NCBI RefSeq assembly: GCF_001424425.1
Contig: NZ_LMPT01000018.1
Location: forward strand, 248,001-312,000
Source: Acidovorax sp. Leaf191
Lineage (GTDB): Bacteria; Pseudomonadota; Gammaproteobacteria; Burkholderiales; Burkholderiaceae_C
DNA length: 64,000 bases
Direction of reading: 5' to 3'
The stretch's first letter is position 1; every line of letters begins with the position of its first letter. Below, piece by piece: positions 18,828 to 29,127 of the stretch. The notes below the pieces were generated by a model. That model saw only the letters and a program-made list of their open reading frames with translations, did no database searches and had not been told where the DNA came from. A program made the translations under genes and the position numbers.

Positions 18828-20377
18828 GTTTCACTCACAGCGTTGTTGTCGTGTTGAAGAAAAGCGCGCAGCTCGATCGGGCGATCGGCCTTTTGGCGCT
18901 GTACGCGAACAGTCATGCGCCACTGGTCGGTGGCGGGATTTCGGTAGACGATGTTTTCCAGCACCTTGCCGTTGGCATCGGTGCTCACCACCGCCTTCAC
19001 GGCGGCTTCGGGTGGCAGGGCCTTGAGCGCAGGGCCGTCGAAGTCGACGACGAACTGGGCTTGCTGGCGCAGGGCGGCAGCGGTTTCCTTGGTGTAGCCC
19101 ATGCCGCGGCGCGATTGCGTCACCCAGCCGCCCGGGGGGCGCTGTTGCTCGTCGCCCTGCCAGCTCAGCTCGTAGGCGAACTCCAGGGGTTGGCCTGGTG
19201 CGGGCAACTGGGCAGGCACCCAGTAAGCGACGATGTTGTCGTGCGTTTCATCGGGGGTGTTGAGCTGCACCAGCTCAACGCGGCCAGGACCCCAGTCGTT
19301 CAGGGGGCGCACCCAGGCGCTGGGGCGGCGTTCGTAGCGGGCCTCCACGTCCTCGTAGCTGGCCCACTGGCGGTCGCGCTGCATCAGGCCGAAACCCTTG
19401 GGGTTCTTGGTGGCGAACGATGTGACGACGGTCTGCTTGGGGTTCTGCAGCGGGCGCCAGAGCCATTCGCCCTCGCCGGTGGCGATCATCAGGCCGTCGG
19501 AATCATGCACCTCGGGGCGGAAGTCATCCTTGCGGGGCTGGTTTTCGCCAAAGAAGAACATGCTGGTCAGCGGCGCGATGCCCAGCGTGCCGATGGGCTT
19601 GCCTGCGCCCGGCCGCACAAAAATGCGGCTGCGCACGGTGGTGGTGGTCTGCGTGCCGGGCTGGATGTCGAAGCGGTAGGCACCGGTGGCGCGGGGCGAA
19701 TCCAGCAGCGCGTACACCGTGACCTGGGTCGACAGCGGATCGGGCCGCACCAGCCAGAACTCGGTGAAGCGCGGAAACTCCTCGCTCTGCCCGGGGGCCG
19801 CGCCCACGGTGTCGATGGCCAGGCCGCGGGCCGACAGGCCGTACTGCTGGCCCTTGCCGAGCGCGCGGAAGTAGCTCGCGCCCTGGAAAACCACCAGCTC
19901 ATCCTTGTAGGCGTTGGAGTTCAGGTGGTTGTGCAGGCGAAAGCCCGCAAAGCCGAGGTCGCCCCAGGCCTCGGGCTTGACCTGGTTCTTGCCGTAGTCG
20001 AAGTCGGCACGGTTGTAGCTGATGTGGCGGGCACCCTGCGGCGTGACCTCATTGATCAGCACCGGTTCCTTCTGGTACAGGCCCAGATGGAAGAACATGG
20101 CCTCGAAAGGCAGCTTCTCGGCGCGCCACAGCGCGCGGTCGGGGCGCCAGCGGATGTCGCGCACCTGGTCGTAGTTGAGCTTGGCCAGGTCGGCCGGCAG
20201 CTTGTCGCCAGCTGCCCGATAGGGCTTCTCGGCACGCTCACTGGCGAGGCGGGTGACGCTGTCGAAGTCGAAGCCTTGCGCCTGGGCCTTCGCGGCCACC
20301 AGAGCCAGCGCCAGCAGACCGACGGTCCGCTGGGCATGCCGGAGCAAAGGCGAGGAGGGAGAAAAAACAGCTTGCAT
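18800..20377 (-). CDS. opgG: Periplasmic glucans biosynthesis protein OpgG
   Basis: Periplasmic protein of 525 residues needed to make osmoregulated periplasmic glucans. A Sec signal (TVGLLALALVAAKAQAQ) precedes the mature start at about residue 34. The rest follows the OpgG/OpgD beta-sandwich family (FDFDSVTRLA opening, then a C-terminal immunoglobulin-like domain). No Shine-Dalgarno sequence precedes the ATG, and a sigma-54 promoter just upstream would start transcription at or next to the ATG, so the mRNA may be leaderless. It heads the opgGH operon, directly downstream of glrR. Confidence 0.94.
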   Translation of the reverse strand: MQAVFSPSSPLLRHAQRTVGLLALALVAAKAQAQGFDFDSVTRLASERAEKPYRAAGDKLPADLAKLNYDQVRDIRWRPDRALWRAEKLPFEAMFFHLGLYQKEPVLINEVTPQGARHISYNRADFDYGKNQVKPEAWGDLGFAGFRLHNHLNSNAYKDELVVFQGASYFRALGKGQQYGLSARGLAIDTVGAAPGQSEEFPRFTEFWLVRPDPLSTQVTVYALLDSPRATGAYRFDIQPGTQTTTTVRSRIFVRPGAGKPIGTLGIAPLTSMFFFGENQPRKDDFRPEVHDSDGLMIATGEGEWLWRPLQNPKQTVVTSFATKNPKGFGLMQRDRQWASYEDVEARYERRPSAWVRPLNDWGPGRVELVQLNTPDETHDNIVAYWVPAQLPAPGQPLEFAYELSWQGDEQQRPPGGWVTQSRRGMGYTKETAAALRQQAQFVVDFDGPALKALPPEAAVKAVVSTDANGKVLENIVYRNPATDQWRMTVRVQRQKADRPIELRAFLQHDNNAVSETWTHIILPE

Positions 20378-20389
20378 GCGGCATATAGG

Positions 20390-20404
20390 GCAAACCCTGT
20401 GCCA
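20390..20404 (-). promoter_or_regulatory. Sigma-54 (-24/-12) promoter of opgGH
   Basis: On the minus strand TGGCAC (20399-20404), five bases, then TTGC (20390-20393) fit the sigma-54 consensus TGGCAC-N5-TTGC exactly. The expected start is about 12 bases past the GC, near 20378, adjacent to the opgG ATG. The neighbouring gene encodes a sigma-54 type activator (GlrR), and candidate activator sites lie 95-180 bases upstream. Confidence 0.65.
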
Positions 20405-20498
20405 GCTCTGAAAAACTGTTCTATATCAACGACTTAGGCCTTGATGTACATGTAAGCGATTGTGCAAGCAGTTTCTGCTGCCTCAAAAGCCATGTTTT

Positions 20499-20516
20499 TG
20501 TCGCTGTGTGGCGACA
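20499..20516 (-). promoter_or_regulatory. GlrR-type upstream activator site 1
   Basis: TGTCGCTGTGTGGCGACA is a perfect 6-bp inverted repeat and fits TGTC-N10-GACA, the motif I recall for E. coli GlrR at the glmY promoter. It lies about 95 bases upstream of the -24 element, a normal distance for a sigma-54 activator site. Confidence 0.65.
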
Positions 20517-20558
20517 GGTATGGCGTTGCCTACAAAAAATGCTTTGAAAATCAAAGAC

Positions 20559-21977
<1,419 letters not shown>

Positions 21978-21991
21978 GGTGATGGGGCAGG

Positions 21992-22684
21992 TCAGGGGGC
22001 AGAACGTTGCGGGCCGTTGCCGGGCGATGACGCAGGGGCCGCTGGCACCGGGGGGCGGGTGGTCAGGCTGCGCTCGATGGCGCGCACGGCTTCCAGCCGC
22101 TCGTTGAGCTGGTCGTTGCGCCGCTGCGCGTCGCGCAGTTGCTGCGTCTGCCGGTCCAGCTGGTCTTCCAGCCGGCGCAGGTTCAGCAGGCGGGCCTCCA
22201 TCAGGCGTGCCAGCGGGTGCAGTGCCTGCGACGCCGCGCTCTGGTTGGCGAGCACGCGCTGCACCAGGCCCAGCGCGCGCGCCGTGTCCACGGCCTGGCG
22301 GGTTTGCGCCAGGGCGGTCGCCAGCAGCAACGGGGTTTCGGCAGAGGCCTCTTCGGCATCGCTCAGGCGCGAGATTTCCCTTGCCAGCTCTGCCGGCCCC
22401 ATGCGCAGGGTCAGGTCGGTCTGGGCCAGGACCTGCAGCACCGGGATGGGAGCGGGCAGCGGCGGGGGCTCCGCGCGCGGGGTGTGGTCCTGCGTTTTGA
22501 CCTCGACCGGAGCCGGCGCCACGGCGGCCACGGGGGGCGGTGGCGGGGTCGCGGCCTGCGGGGCCGTCGCACCGCAGCCGACCAGCAGCCACGCCGCCGC
22601 CAGCGGAAGAAGTGCTGCCGCGGGGCTCGTCAGTGCGCGGGTGCGCTCCGTGGCCGCGAAAAGATGAAGGTCGCTAGGCTGCAT
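21992..22684 (-). CDS. QseG-like lipoprotein of the glr cluster
   Basis: Protein of 230 residues with a lipobox (AAAWLLVGC, Cys near residue 37), a Pro/Ala-rich linker, and a helical C-terminal half with a likely coiled coil (LMEARLLNLRRLEDQLDRQTQ). Position between the kinase and the regulator, lipidation and helical content match QseG (YfhG), an outer-membrane lipoprotein reported to bind the QseE/GlrK kinase and stimulate it. Sequence similarity cannot be verified here, so no symbol is assigned. Its start overlaps the end of glrK by 11 bases. Confidence 0.75.
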   Translation of the reverse strand: MQPSDLHLFAATERTRALTSPAAALLPLAAAWLLVGCGATAPQAATPPPPPVAAVAPAPVEVKTQDHTPRAEPPPLPAPIPVLQVLAQTDLTLRMGPAELAREISRLSDAEEASAETPLLLATALAQTRQAVDTARALGLVQRVLANQSAASQALHPLARLMEARLLNLRRLEDQLDRQTQQLRDAQRRNDQLNERLEAVRAIERSLTTRPPVPAAPASSPGNGPQRSAP

Positions 22685-24140
22685 GCGGTAGTTCTATGCG
22701 AAAGAATGATGTGGCGCCTTCGTCCACCAGGCGCACCGTGCCCCCATGGGCTGCGATGTACTCCTGGACGATGGACAGGCCGATGCCGGTGCCGCGCACG
22801 GCGTCGTCCGGCTGGCGCACGCCGCGGTAGAAGGGCTCGAAGACGTGGTCACGGTCCGCCGGTGCCACGCCGGGGCCCTGGTCGATGACATCCACCCGGA
22901 CAGTGCCCGCAGCGCGCGACAGCACGATGCGCAAGGTTCCGCCCTTGGGCGAAAAGCGGATCGCGTTGGACAGCAGGTTGCTCACCGCCGAGGCGATCTT
23001 GTCGGCATCGATCGGCAGCGAGACTGGCGAGCCTTCCACCAGCACCTTGAGGCCCCGTGACTGCCACTGCAGCCGCTGGCTTTCCACCTGCGCTTCCAGG
23101 AGCGCCAGCAGGTCGGTATCGCGCCGCTTCAGCTGGCGGGCCTCGAAGGCTGCGGCATTGAAGCGCAGCAGGGCCTCGATCTCGCTTTGGAGCACCAGCG
23201 TGTTGTGGTGCAGGATCTGCGCCACTTCGCGCTGTCCGCCATTGAGCTCGCCGGTCACACCGTCCTGCAGCAGTGCCACGCCTTCGCGCAGTGCAGCCAG
23301 CGGGGTCTTGAGTTCGTGCGATACGTGGCGCAAGAAACGCGCCTTGTCGGCGTCCAGTTCCAGGAGCCGCAGGCGCAGCCATTCGAGCTGCTGGCCGACG
23401 CGGCGCACGTCGTCCGGGCCGGAGATCACCACCGGTTCGTCCAGCTGGTTCTCGCCCAGCTGGCGGATGGCGCCCTCCAGGCGCTTGAAGGGACGGGCCA
23501 GCCAGATGCCCAGTGCCAGGGCCAGCACCAGCGCCAGCACGATCACGCCCACCACCTGGTGCGTCACATTGCGGCGGCTGGCTTCCACGCGGTCCTGCAG
23601 CTCGCGGTTGCGCTGGGCATTGATGTCCTGGATCGACTGCGCGATGTTCAGGTTCAGCGTCTCGATGGCCACGAACTCGTCGGCCACGAGCCGCTCGTTG
23701 TCCAGCGCGCGCTCGGGCGGGGCGTTGAGCAATTCCTTCACGGTATCGAGGTGCCGGCGCCATTCGATGGCCTGCTCCTCGGGGAGCCCGTCCTTTTGCA
23801 ATTGGTCCAGGATGGCCGAGGCCTCGATCGACATCTCATCGAAGCTGCGGCGCAGGGGCGCATCGCGCAGCACCAGCGACTGCCGGGCCGCCCGCTCCAG
23901 GGCCTGGCTGCGCTGGTTCAGTGCCTGCGCGGCCGTGCCCATGGCGGTGGCATGGGTGGATCCGTGCCGGCTTTGCACCATGAGCTGCTCCAGCGTGTGC
24001 AGCGCCCGCAGCGAGCTCACGCCGAGCAGTCCCGCAATCAGCAGGAAGGCCAGCAGCAGCAGCTGCTGAAAGGAAAACCCGTTGAGCGGACCGCCCGCCC
24101 TGGGCGTGCCAGCGCTGGGTGGACTGCTGGGTGCGGACAT
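22674..24140 (-). CDS. glrK: Sensor histidine kinase GlrK/QseE
   Basis: Membrane sensor kinase of 488 residues. A first membrane helix (~28-48), a helical periplasmic domain (~50-190), a second helix (VVGVIVLALVLALALGIWLA) and a HAMP segment precede the His box FLRHVSHELKTPLAAL (~275). The ATPase domain carries N (SAVSNLLSNAIRFS), G1 (DQGPGV) and G2 (GTGIGLSIV) boxes. Domain order and the downstream lipoprotein and GlrR genes match E. coli glrK-qseG-glrR. The input is unknown. In E. coli it responds to envelope state through QseG. The gene follows miaB after 22 bases. Confidence 0.9.
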   Translation of the reverse strand: MSAPSSPPSAGTPRAGGPLNGFSFQQLLLLAFLLIAGLLGVSSLRALHTLEQLMVQSRHGSTHATAMGTAAQALNQRSQALERAARQSLVLRDAPLRRSFDEMSIEASAILDQLQKDGLPEEQAIEWRRHLDTVKELLNAPPERALDNERLVADEFVAIETLNLNIAQSIQDINAQRNRELQDRVEASRRNVTHQVVGVIVLALVLALALGIWLARPFKRLEGAIRQLGENQLDEPVVISGPDDVRRVGQQLEWLRLRLLELDADKARFLRHVSHELKTPLAALREGVALLQDGVTGELNGGQREVAQILHHNTLVLQSEIEALLRFNAAAFEARQLKRRDTDLLALLEAQVESQRLQWQSRGLKVLVEGSPVSLPIDADKIASAVSNLLSNAIRFSPKGGTLRIVLSRAAGTVRVDVIDQGPGVAPADRDHVFEPFYRGVRQPDDAVRGTGIGLSIVQEYIAAHGGTVRLVDEGATSFFRIELPHAA

Positions 24141-24162
24141 GGGAGGGGCTGTTCCTGCGGTT

Positions 24163-25506
24163 TCAGGCCAGCGCGGCCTCGTGGGTGAGGACTTCGCCGC
24201 GCAGCGTGTAGGCCTTGGCTTCGGTGATGGTCACGTCCACCATCTGGCCGACAAGGCGGGGCTGGCCCACGAAGTTGACGACGCGGTTGCACTCGGTGCG
24301 GCCCATCAGTTCGGTGGTGTCGCGCTTGGAGGCGCCTTCCACCAGGATGCGCTGCACCGTGCCCACGCGGCTTTCGCTGATGGACTTGATGTTGGCGTTG
24401 ATCACGCCCTGCAGGTGTTGCAGGCGGCGCAGCTTCACGTCGTGCGGTGTGTCGTCGTGCAGGCCGGCCGCGGGCGTGCCGGGGCGGGGGCTGAAGATGA
24501 AGCTGAAGCTGTTGTCGAAGTGGATATCGTCGATCAGCTTCATCATCTTGTTGAAGTCGTCCTCCGTCTCGCCGGGGAAGCCCACGATGAAGTCGCTGCT
24601 CATGGCCAGGTCGGGGCGGATGGCGCGCAGCTTGCGCACCGTGCTCTTGTATTCCATGGCGGTGTAGCCGCGCTTCATCGCCATCAGGATGCGGTCGCTG
24701 CCGTGCTGTACCGGCAGGTGCAGGTGGCTGGCCAGCTTGGGAATGCGGGCATAGGCGTCGATCAGGCGGGGCGTGAACTCGTTGGGATGGCTCGTCGTGT
24801 AGCGGATGCGCTCGATGCCCGGGATGTCGGCCACGTACTCCAGCAGCAGCGCGAAGTCGGCGATCTCGCTGGTGTCGCCCATCTTGCCCAGGTAGGCGTT
24901 CACGTTCTGGCCCAGCAGCGTGATCTCTTTGACGCCCTGGTCGGCCAGGCCGGCGACTTCCACCAGCACGTCATCGAAGGGGCGGCTGACCTCTTCGCCG
25001 CGTGTGTAAGGCACGACGCAGTAGCTGCAGTACTTGCTGCAGCCTTCCATGATGGAGACAAACGCGCTGGCGCCTTCGACACGTGCCGGCGGCAGGTGGT
25101 CGAATTTCTCGATCTCCGGGAAGCTGATGTCCACCTGCGGACGGTCCAGCCGTTCGCGCTGGTTCAGCAGCTCGGGCAGGCGGTGCAGGGTCTGGGGGCC
25201 GAACACCACATCGACATAGGGCGCGCGCTTGATGATCTCGGCGCCTTCCTGGCTGGCCACGCAGCCGCCCACGCCGATCTTCACGCCGCGGGCCTTGAGG
25301 TGCTTGATGCGGCCCAGGTCGCTGAAGACCTTCTCCTGCGCCTTCTCGCGCACCGAGCAGGTGTTGAACAGGATCAGGTCGGCTTCGTCCACGTTCTGCG
25401 TGGGCTCATAGCCCTGGGCTGCATTGAGCACGTCGGCCATCTTGTCCGAGTCGTACTCGTTCATCTGGCAGCCGAAGGTTTTGATGAAGACTTTTTTGGA
25501 GGCCAT
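24163..25506 (-). CDS. miaB: tRNA-2-methylthio-N6-dimethylallyladenosine synthase MiaB
   Basis: Radical-SAM methylthiotransferase of 447 residues that adds the 2-methylthio group at tRNA position 37. It has the N-terminal UPF0004 domain with cysteines in TFGCQMN, FNTCSVR and GGCVA for the auxiliary iron-sulfur cluster. The radical-SAM CxxxCxxC motif (CSKYCSYC, ~155) follows, and a C-terminal TRAM domain. The start [14 protein letters not shown] is chosen over an upstream ATG because family members begin there. The downstream glr genes are functionally unrelated, but the close spacing suggests read-through. Confidence 0.96.
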   Translation of the reverse strand: MASKKVFIKTFGCQMNEYDSDKMADVLNAAQGYEPTQNVDEADLILFNTCSVREKAQEKVFSDLGRIKHLKARGVKIGVGGCVASQEGAEIIKRAPYVDVVFGPQTLHRLPELLNQRERLDRPQVDISFPEIEKFDHLPPARVEGASAFVSIMEGCSKYCSYCVVPYTRGEEVSRPFDDVLVEVAGLADQGVKEITLLGQNVNAYLGKMGDTSEIADFALLLEYVADIPGIERIRYTTSHPNEFTPRLIDAYARIPKLASHLHLPVQHGSDRILMAMKRGYTAMEYKSTVRKLRAIRPDLAMSSDFIVGFPGETEDDFNKMMKLIDDIHFDNSFSFIFSPRPGTPAAGLHDDTPHDVKLRRLQHLQGVINANIKSISESRVGTVQRILVEGASKRDTTELMGRTECNRVVNFVGQPRLVGQMVDVTITEAKAYTLRGEVLTHEAALA

Positions 25507-25600
25507 GGCAATCAATCTCGTGTCCGAATGGGGATGCGGCGGCGCGCGTCGGGCGGCCGCTGGGGCGTTGGGCAACCCGGCAGGGGCTGCGGGCGCCGGG

Positions 25601-26056
25601 TTACTTCTTCACCGGATCCGAGTCGGTGCGGAAATTGAACTGGATCGTGTCCGAGCCATTGCGCGGCTGGGCCGCTTCGCCTTCGGTCAGGATCCAGGCG
25701 GACAGCAGCATGCCCGTGCTGTTCTCGATCAGGTAGTTGACCTTGAAGGTCTGGCCCTGCACCGTGTGCAGCATGACCAGCGAGTTCTGGGGGCTGAACA
25801 GGCGCATGCCGGGCGCCATGCGGATGTTGCGCCCGTTGAGCACGGCATCGGAGCCACCCTGGACGGTCAGGCTGCCCCGCAGCGATGCGTCCGGAAAGTT
25901 GCGCGCCACCCCCAGGCCGGGCTGGACCTGTGCATGGGCGGGCATTGCCAGGCAGGCGAGGGCCGACAGGCTGGCCGCAGCCAGCGCACGCGCAGCATGC
26001 AGGCGCCGGCCGGTGCTGGCCGGAGGGGAGTGAGGGGCAGGGGTGCAGCGGTTCAT
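25601..26056 (-). CDS. Small exported protein of unknown function
   Basis: Protein of 151 residues with a Sec-type signal ([19 protein letters not shown], cleavage near residue 42). The mature part of ~105 residues looks all-beta, with segments [23 protein letters not shown] and [22 protein letters not shown] do not recognise a named domain. The start at MNRCTPAP is chosen because it directly precedes the signal peptide. It lies 94 bases upstream of miaB on the same strand and 170 bases downstream of the tRNA gene, past a terminator. Confidence 0.7.
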   Translation of the reverse strand: MNRCTPAPHSPPASTGRRLHAARALAAASLSALACLAMPAHAQVQPGLGVARNFPDASLRGSLTVQGGSDAVLNGRNIRMAPGMRLFSPQNSLVMLHTVQGQTFKVNYLIENSTGMLLSAWILTEGEAAQPRNGSDTIQFNFRTDSDPVKK

Positions 26057-26171
26057 GGTGTGTATCCAGAGGCTGGTAACAAGGTGGGGGAGGCCGATTT
26101 TACGGGCCAGGGGGCCCAGAAAACCGTTTTCGTACAAGGACTTACCGCTACGGCAAGGACGCCGCGGCCAC

Positions 26172-26208
26172 AAAAAAGCCCGCAATCACTGGCGCGTTGC
26201 GGGCTTTT
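26172..26208 (-). terminator. Terminator after tRNA-Met
   Basis: GCCCGCAA / TTGCGGGC stem extended by A:T pairs, with T-runs on both sides, so it could work in either direction. It lies 17 bases past the encoded CCA of the tRNA on the minus strand. Confidence 0.8.
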
Positions 26209-26224
26209 GGCGGTCACTCGAATG

Positions 26225-26301
26225 TGGTGGTCGTAGGTGGACTTGAACCACCGACATCAGCATTATGAATGCTGCGCTCTAACCAACTGAGCTATACGAC
26301 C
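26225..26301 (-). tRNA. tRNA-Met (anticodon CAT)
   Basis: A complete 77-base cloverleaf with encoded CCA. The acceptor is GGTCGTA/TACGACC, the D stem GCTC/GAGC, the anticodon arm CAGCA-TTCATAA-TGCTG and the T arm GGTGG-TTCAAGT-CCACC. CAT can also be the tRNA-Ile2 that is lysidinylated by TilS. The 4-69 pair here is C:G, a feature of Ile2 in E. coli, so an Ile2 identity is not excluded. It is not the initiator, since position 1 pairs normally and the GGG/CCC anticodon stem is absent. Confidence 0.92.
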
Positions 26302-26312
26302 GTAAGACCAAG

Positions 26313-26342
26313 ATTATAGAACAAAAATTATTGGTGTGTGAA
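26313..26342 (-). promoter_or_regulatory. Sigma-70 promoter of tRNA-Met
   Basis: On the minus strand TTCACA (26337-26342), an 18-base spacer and a consensus TATAAT (26313-26318) precede the tRNA by 11 bases. The -35 lies within the last codons of the enoyl-CoA hydratase gene. Confidence 0.65.
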
Positions 26343-27107
26343 GTTGGCCGTGCGTTTGTTCATGAACGCGTCCATGCCTTCCTTCTGGTCCTGGGTGGAG
26401 AACAGGGCGTGGAACAGGCGGCGCTCGAACATCACGCCGTCGGACAGGCTGCCTTCGAACGCCCGGTTCACCGATTCCTTGGCGGCCATCACCGCGATCT
26501 GCGAGAAGCCGGCAATGAGGATGGCCGCGCCCAGGGCCTCGTCAATGAGCTTGTCGTAGGGCACCACGCGGCTGACGAGGCCGGCGCGCTCGGCTTCGGT
26601 GGCATCCATCATGCGGCCGGTGAGGGCCATGTCCATCGCCTTGGACTTGCCCACCGCACGCGGCAGGCGCTGCGTGCCGCCGGCCCCGGGGATCACGCCG
26701 AGCTTGATCTCGGGCTGGCCGAACCGCGCGTTGTCGGCCGCGATGATGAAGTCGCACATCATCGCCAGCTCGCACCCGCCGCCCAGCGCAAAGCCGCTCA
26801 CGGCAGCGATCACGGGCTTGCGGATGGAGCGGATGGCTTCCCAGTTGCGGGTGATGTAGTCGCCCTTGTAGGTGTCGGCAAAGCTGTACTTGGCCATCGC
26901 GCCGATGTCGGCGCCCGCTGCAAATGCCTTTTCACTGCCCGTGACGATGATGGCGCCGATCGCCTCGTTGGCGTCGAAATCCTTCAGGGCCGCGCCCAGC
27001 TCGTTCATGAGCTGGTCGTTCAGGGCGTTGAGCTGCTTGGGGCGGTTGAGCGTGATCACGCCGACCTTGTCCGCTTCGACGCGGACTTCGATGGTTTCGT
27101 AGGCCAT
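26328..27107 (-). CDS. Enoyl-CoA hydratase
   Basis: Crotonase-family enzyme of 259 residues, hydrating trans-2-enoyl-CoA in fatty-acid beta-oxidation. The oxyanion-hole segments are AFAAGADI and [14 protein letters not shown]. The two catalytic glutamates are in GGGCEL (~114) and [19 protein letters not shown] (~134), so activity as a short-chain enoyl-CoA hydratase is expected. No other beta-oxidation gene is adjacent. Its stop is 26 bases before the tRNA, and the tRNA promoter overlaps its 3' end. Confidence 0.92.
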   Translation of the reverse strand: MAYETIEVRVEADKVGVITLNRPKQLNALNDQLMNELGAALKDFDANEAIGAIIVTGSEKAFAAGADIGAMAKYSFADTYKGDYITRNWEAIRSIRKPVIAAVSGFALGGGCELAMMCDFIIAADNARFGQPEIKLGVIPGAGGTQRLPRAVGKSKAMDMALTGRMMDATEAERAGLVSRVVPYDKLIDEALGAAILIAGFSQIAVMAAKESVNRAFEGSLSDGVMFERRLFHALFSTQDQKEGMDAFMNKRTANFTHQ

Positions 27108-27233
27108 GGTATCTCCTGGTTTATGGTTTCTTGTGAAGGGCTGTCGGCAATATACCCAAGCAGGTCCGCATTGCGGCCCGGCGCGTGGCGCGGTAGGTAA
27201 AAGGCCGTACCGCGGCCGCGCATCCGGCGGCGA

Positions 27234-29033
27234 TCACGCCAGCCAGCGCCCCAGTGCGGTCGCGTCGGCGGCCGAGAGGCTGACGGTATCGGGGGCCGGA
27301 GCGTGCCGGGCGGGTTTGCGAGGCGCCGCGCTCTGGCCGCGGGGGGGCAGCTCCAGCGCCAGGCGCAGCAGCCGGCCGTCGCGCGCCACCAGGGCAGTCA
27401 CCGAGGTTTCGGCGCCTGCATAGAACGCCACGTCGTCGAGCTTGCTGATGCGCCAGCCTTGCCCCTGCACCTCCACGCCCAGCCATTCGTCCCCGGGTGC
27501 GATGCCGGCCTGTTCGGCCAGGCCCGCGCGCAGCACGGTCTTGATCTGCACGCTGTGGTTTTCGGCCACGCGCAGCCCCAGGCGCTGGGCCCATTGCGGT
27601 GCCTCTGCCTGCAGGTGCACGCCGTGCGCCGCCAGCAGTTCGGCCAGGGGGAGTTCTGCCGTGCTGTGCACCCACTGCGCGATGTCCGCGTCGAAAGACC
27701 GCCCGCCCAGTTCCCGCAGCACGGTACGCAGGTCGTCCTCCGTCATGGGGCCGCCCTGGCAGCGTTTCCACAGCGCGCGCATCACGTCGTCCAGCGTGCT
27801 CTTGCCGTCGCGGCGCAGCGCCAGGTCCAGGCACAGCGCGACCAGCGACCCCTTGGTGTAGTAGCTCACCGTGGCGTTGGGGGTGTTCTCGTCCTGGCGG
27901 TAGTACTTGACCCAGGCATCGAAGCTCGCCTGGGCCACGGTCTGCACCATGCGCCCCGGGGTCTGGTGCACCTGGTTGATGGTCTTGGTGATGAGCTTCA
28001 GGTAGGTTGCGTCGTCGATCAATCCCGCCCGGCGCAGCAGCAGGTCGTCGTAGTAGCTGGTGAAGCCTTCGAAGAACCACAGCAGGTCGGTGTAGTTCTC
28101 CCTTGCGTAGTCGTGCTGTGCGAATTCGGCGGGGCGCAGGCGCTTGACGTTCCAGGTGTGGAAGTACTCGTGGCTGATCAGGCCCAGCAGCGTGGTGTAG
28201 CCGTCGCTCGCGCGGCTGTCGCCCACGCGGGGAAGGTCCCTGCGCCCGCAGATGAGCGCCGTGGAGTTGCGGTGCTCGAGGCCCCCGTAGCCGTCGCCCA
28301 CGGCATTGAGCATGAACACGTAGCTCTTGAACGGGGCGGCGCCGTCGCCGTGCCAGAAACGGATCGCGGTCTCGCAGATCTTCTGCGTATCCGCCAGCAG
28401 GCGCTTGTCGTCGAACGATGGCGCGGCGCCGGCCACGACGAAGCGGTGGGGGATGCCCGCCGCAGTGAAGCGGCCCACCCAGAAGCTGCCCAGCTCGACC
28501 GGGCTGTCCACCAGTTCGTCGTAGTCCTCGGCCTGGTACAGGCCAAAACCTTTTTTATCGACCTTGAGCGCCGTGAGCCCGGTGGCCACCGACCAGTCGG
28601 CCGTCGCCGGGGTGCTGGCCATCTCCAGCGTGTGGGCCTGCTTTTCCTGGCCGCGCACCTGCAGGCACAGGCTGGTGCCGTTGAAGAAACCGCGCGATGC
28701 ATCCAGCCAGGCCGTGCGCACCGAGGTGTCGTAGGCGCAGACGGCATACGTCAGCACCAGGGGCTTGTCCGCGCTGCAGTCCGCGCGCCAGCGGTGCTTG
28801 TCCAGCTGCGTGAGCGGCACGGCGTGTTTGCCCTGGTGTGCCGTGAGCTCCTGCAGGTTCTTGGAGAACTCGCGCACCAGGTAGCTCCCCGGAATCCATA
28901 CCGGCAGGGACACTTCCTGCAGCGCCTGGGGGTGGGCGATGGTCAGGGTGACGCTGAAGAGATGGGCATGCAGGTCCGCAGGCTCCACGCGGTAGTGGAT
29001 GGCTGCGGGCTCGTGGTGGCGGGTGGAGGGCAT
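27234..29033 (-). CDS. M61 glycyl-aminopeptidase-family metallopeptidase with PDZ domain
   Basis: Protein of 599 residues. An N-terminal beta domain (~1-170) leads to the peptidase domain with GYGGLEHRNS (the family's GxMEN-like substrate motif), the zinc motif HEYFH (~288) and the downstream Glu ligand in WFFEGFTSYY. A PDZ-like segment follows (~480-560, RAGLAEQAGIAPGDEWLGV). There is no clear signal peptide, so a cytoplasmic location is expected. The start MPSTRHHEP is chosen because the upstream in-frame codons do not resemble the family. It precedes the enoyl-CoA hydratase by 126 bases on the same strand. Confidence 0.88.
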   Translation of the reverse strand: MPSTRHHEPAAIHYRVEPADLHAHLFSVTLTIAHPQALQEVSLPVWIPGSYLVREFSKNLQELTAHQGKHAVPLTQLDKHRWRADCSADKPLVLTYAVCAYDTSVRTAWLDASRGFFNGTSLCLQVRGQEKQAHTLEMASTPATADWSVATGLTALKVDKKGFGLYQAEDYDELVDSPVELGSFWVGRFTAAGIPHRFVVAGAAPSFDDKRLLADTQKICETAIRFWHGDGAAPFKSYVFMLNAVGDGYGGLEHRNSTALICGRRDLPRVGDSRASDGYTTLLGLISHEYFHTWNVKRLRPAEFAQHDYARENYTDLLWFFEGFTSYYDDLLLRRAGLIDDATYLKLITKTINQVHQTPGRMVQTVAQASFDAWVKYYRQDENTPNATVSYYTKGSLVALCLDLALRRDGKSTLDDVMRALWKRCQGGPMTEDDLRTVLRELGGRSFDADIAQWVHSTAELPLAELLAAHGVHLQAEAPQWAQRLGLRVAENHSVQIKTVLRAGLAEQAGIAPGDEWLGVEVQGQGWRISKLDDVAFYAGAETSVTALVARDGRLLRLALELPPRGQSAAPRKPARHAPAPDTVSLSAADATALGRWLA

Positions 29034-29127
29034 GGGCGTGTGCTGTGTTCTGGCGTGGTGGCCAGCAGCGCCGGGCCCTGCTGGCAGGCTCGGGAACGCC
29101 ATCGCGTTCCCGCGGGTGCGGTGGGGT

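Noticed and set aside
26225-26301. tRNA-Ile2 (lysidine-modified CAT) identity
   Set aside because: Possible because of the C4:G69 pair, but other Ile2 determinants are not decisive by eye. Met is the default call until a TilS or covariance-model test is run.
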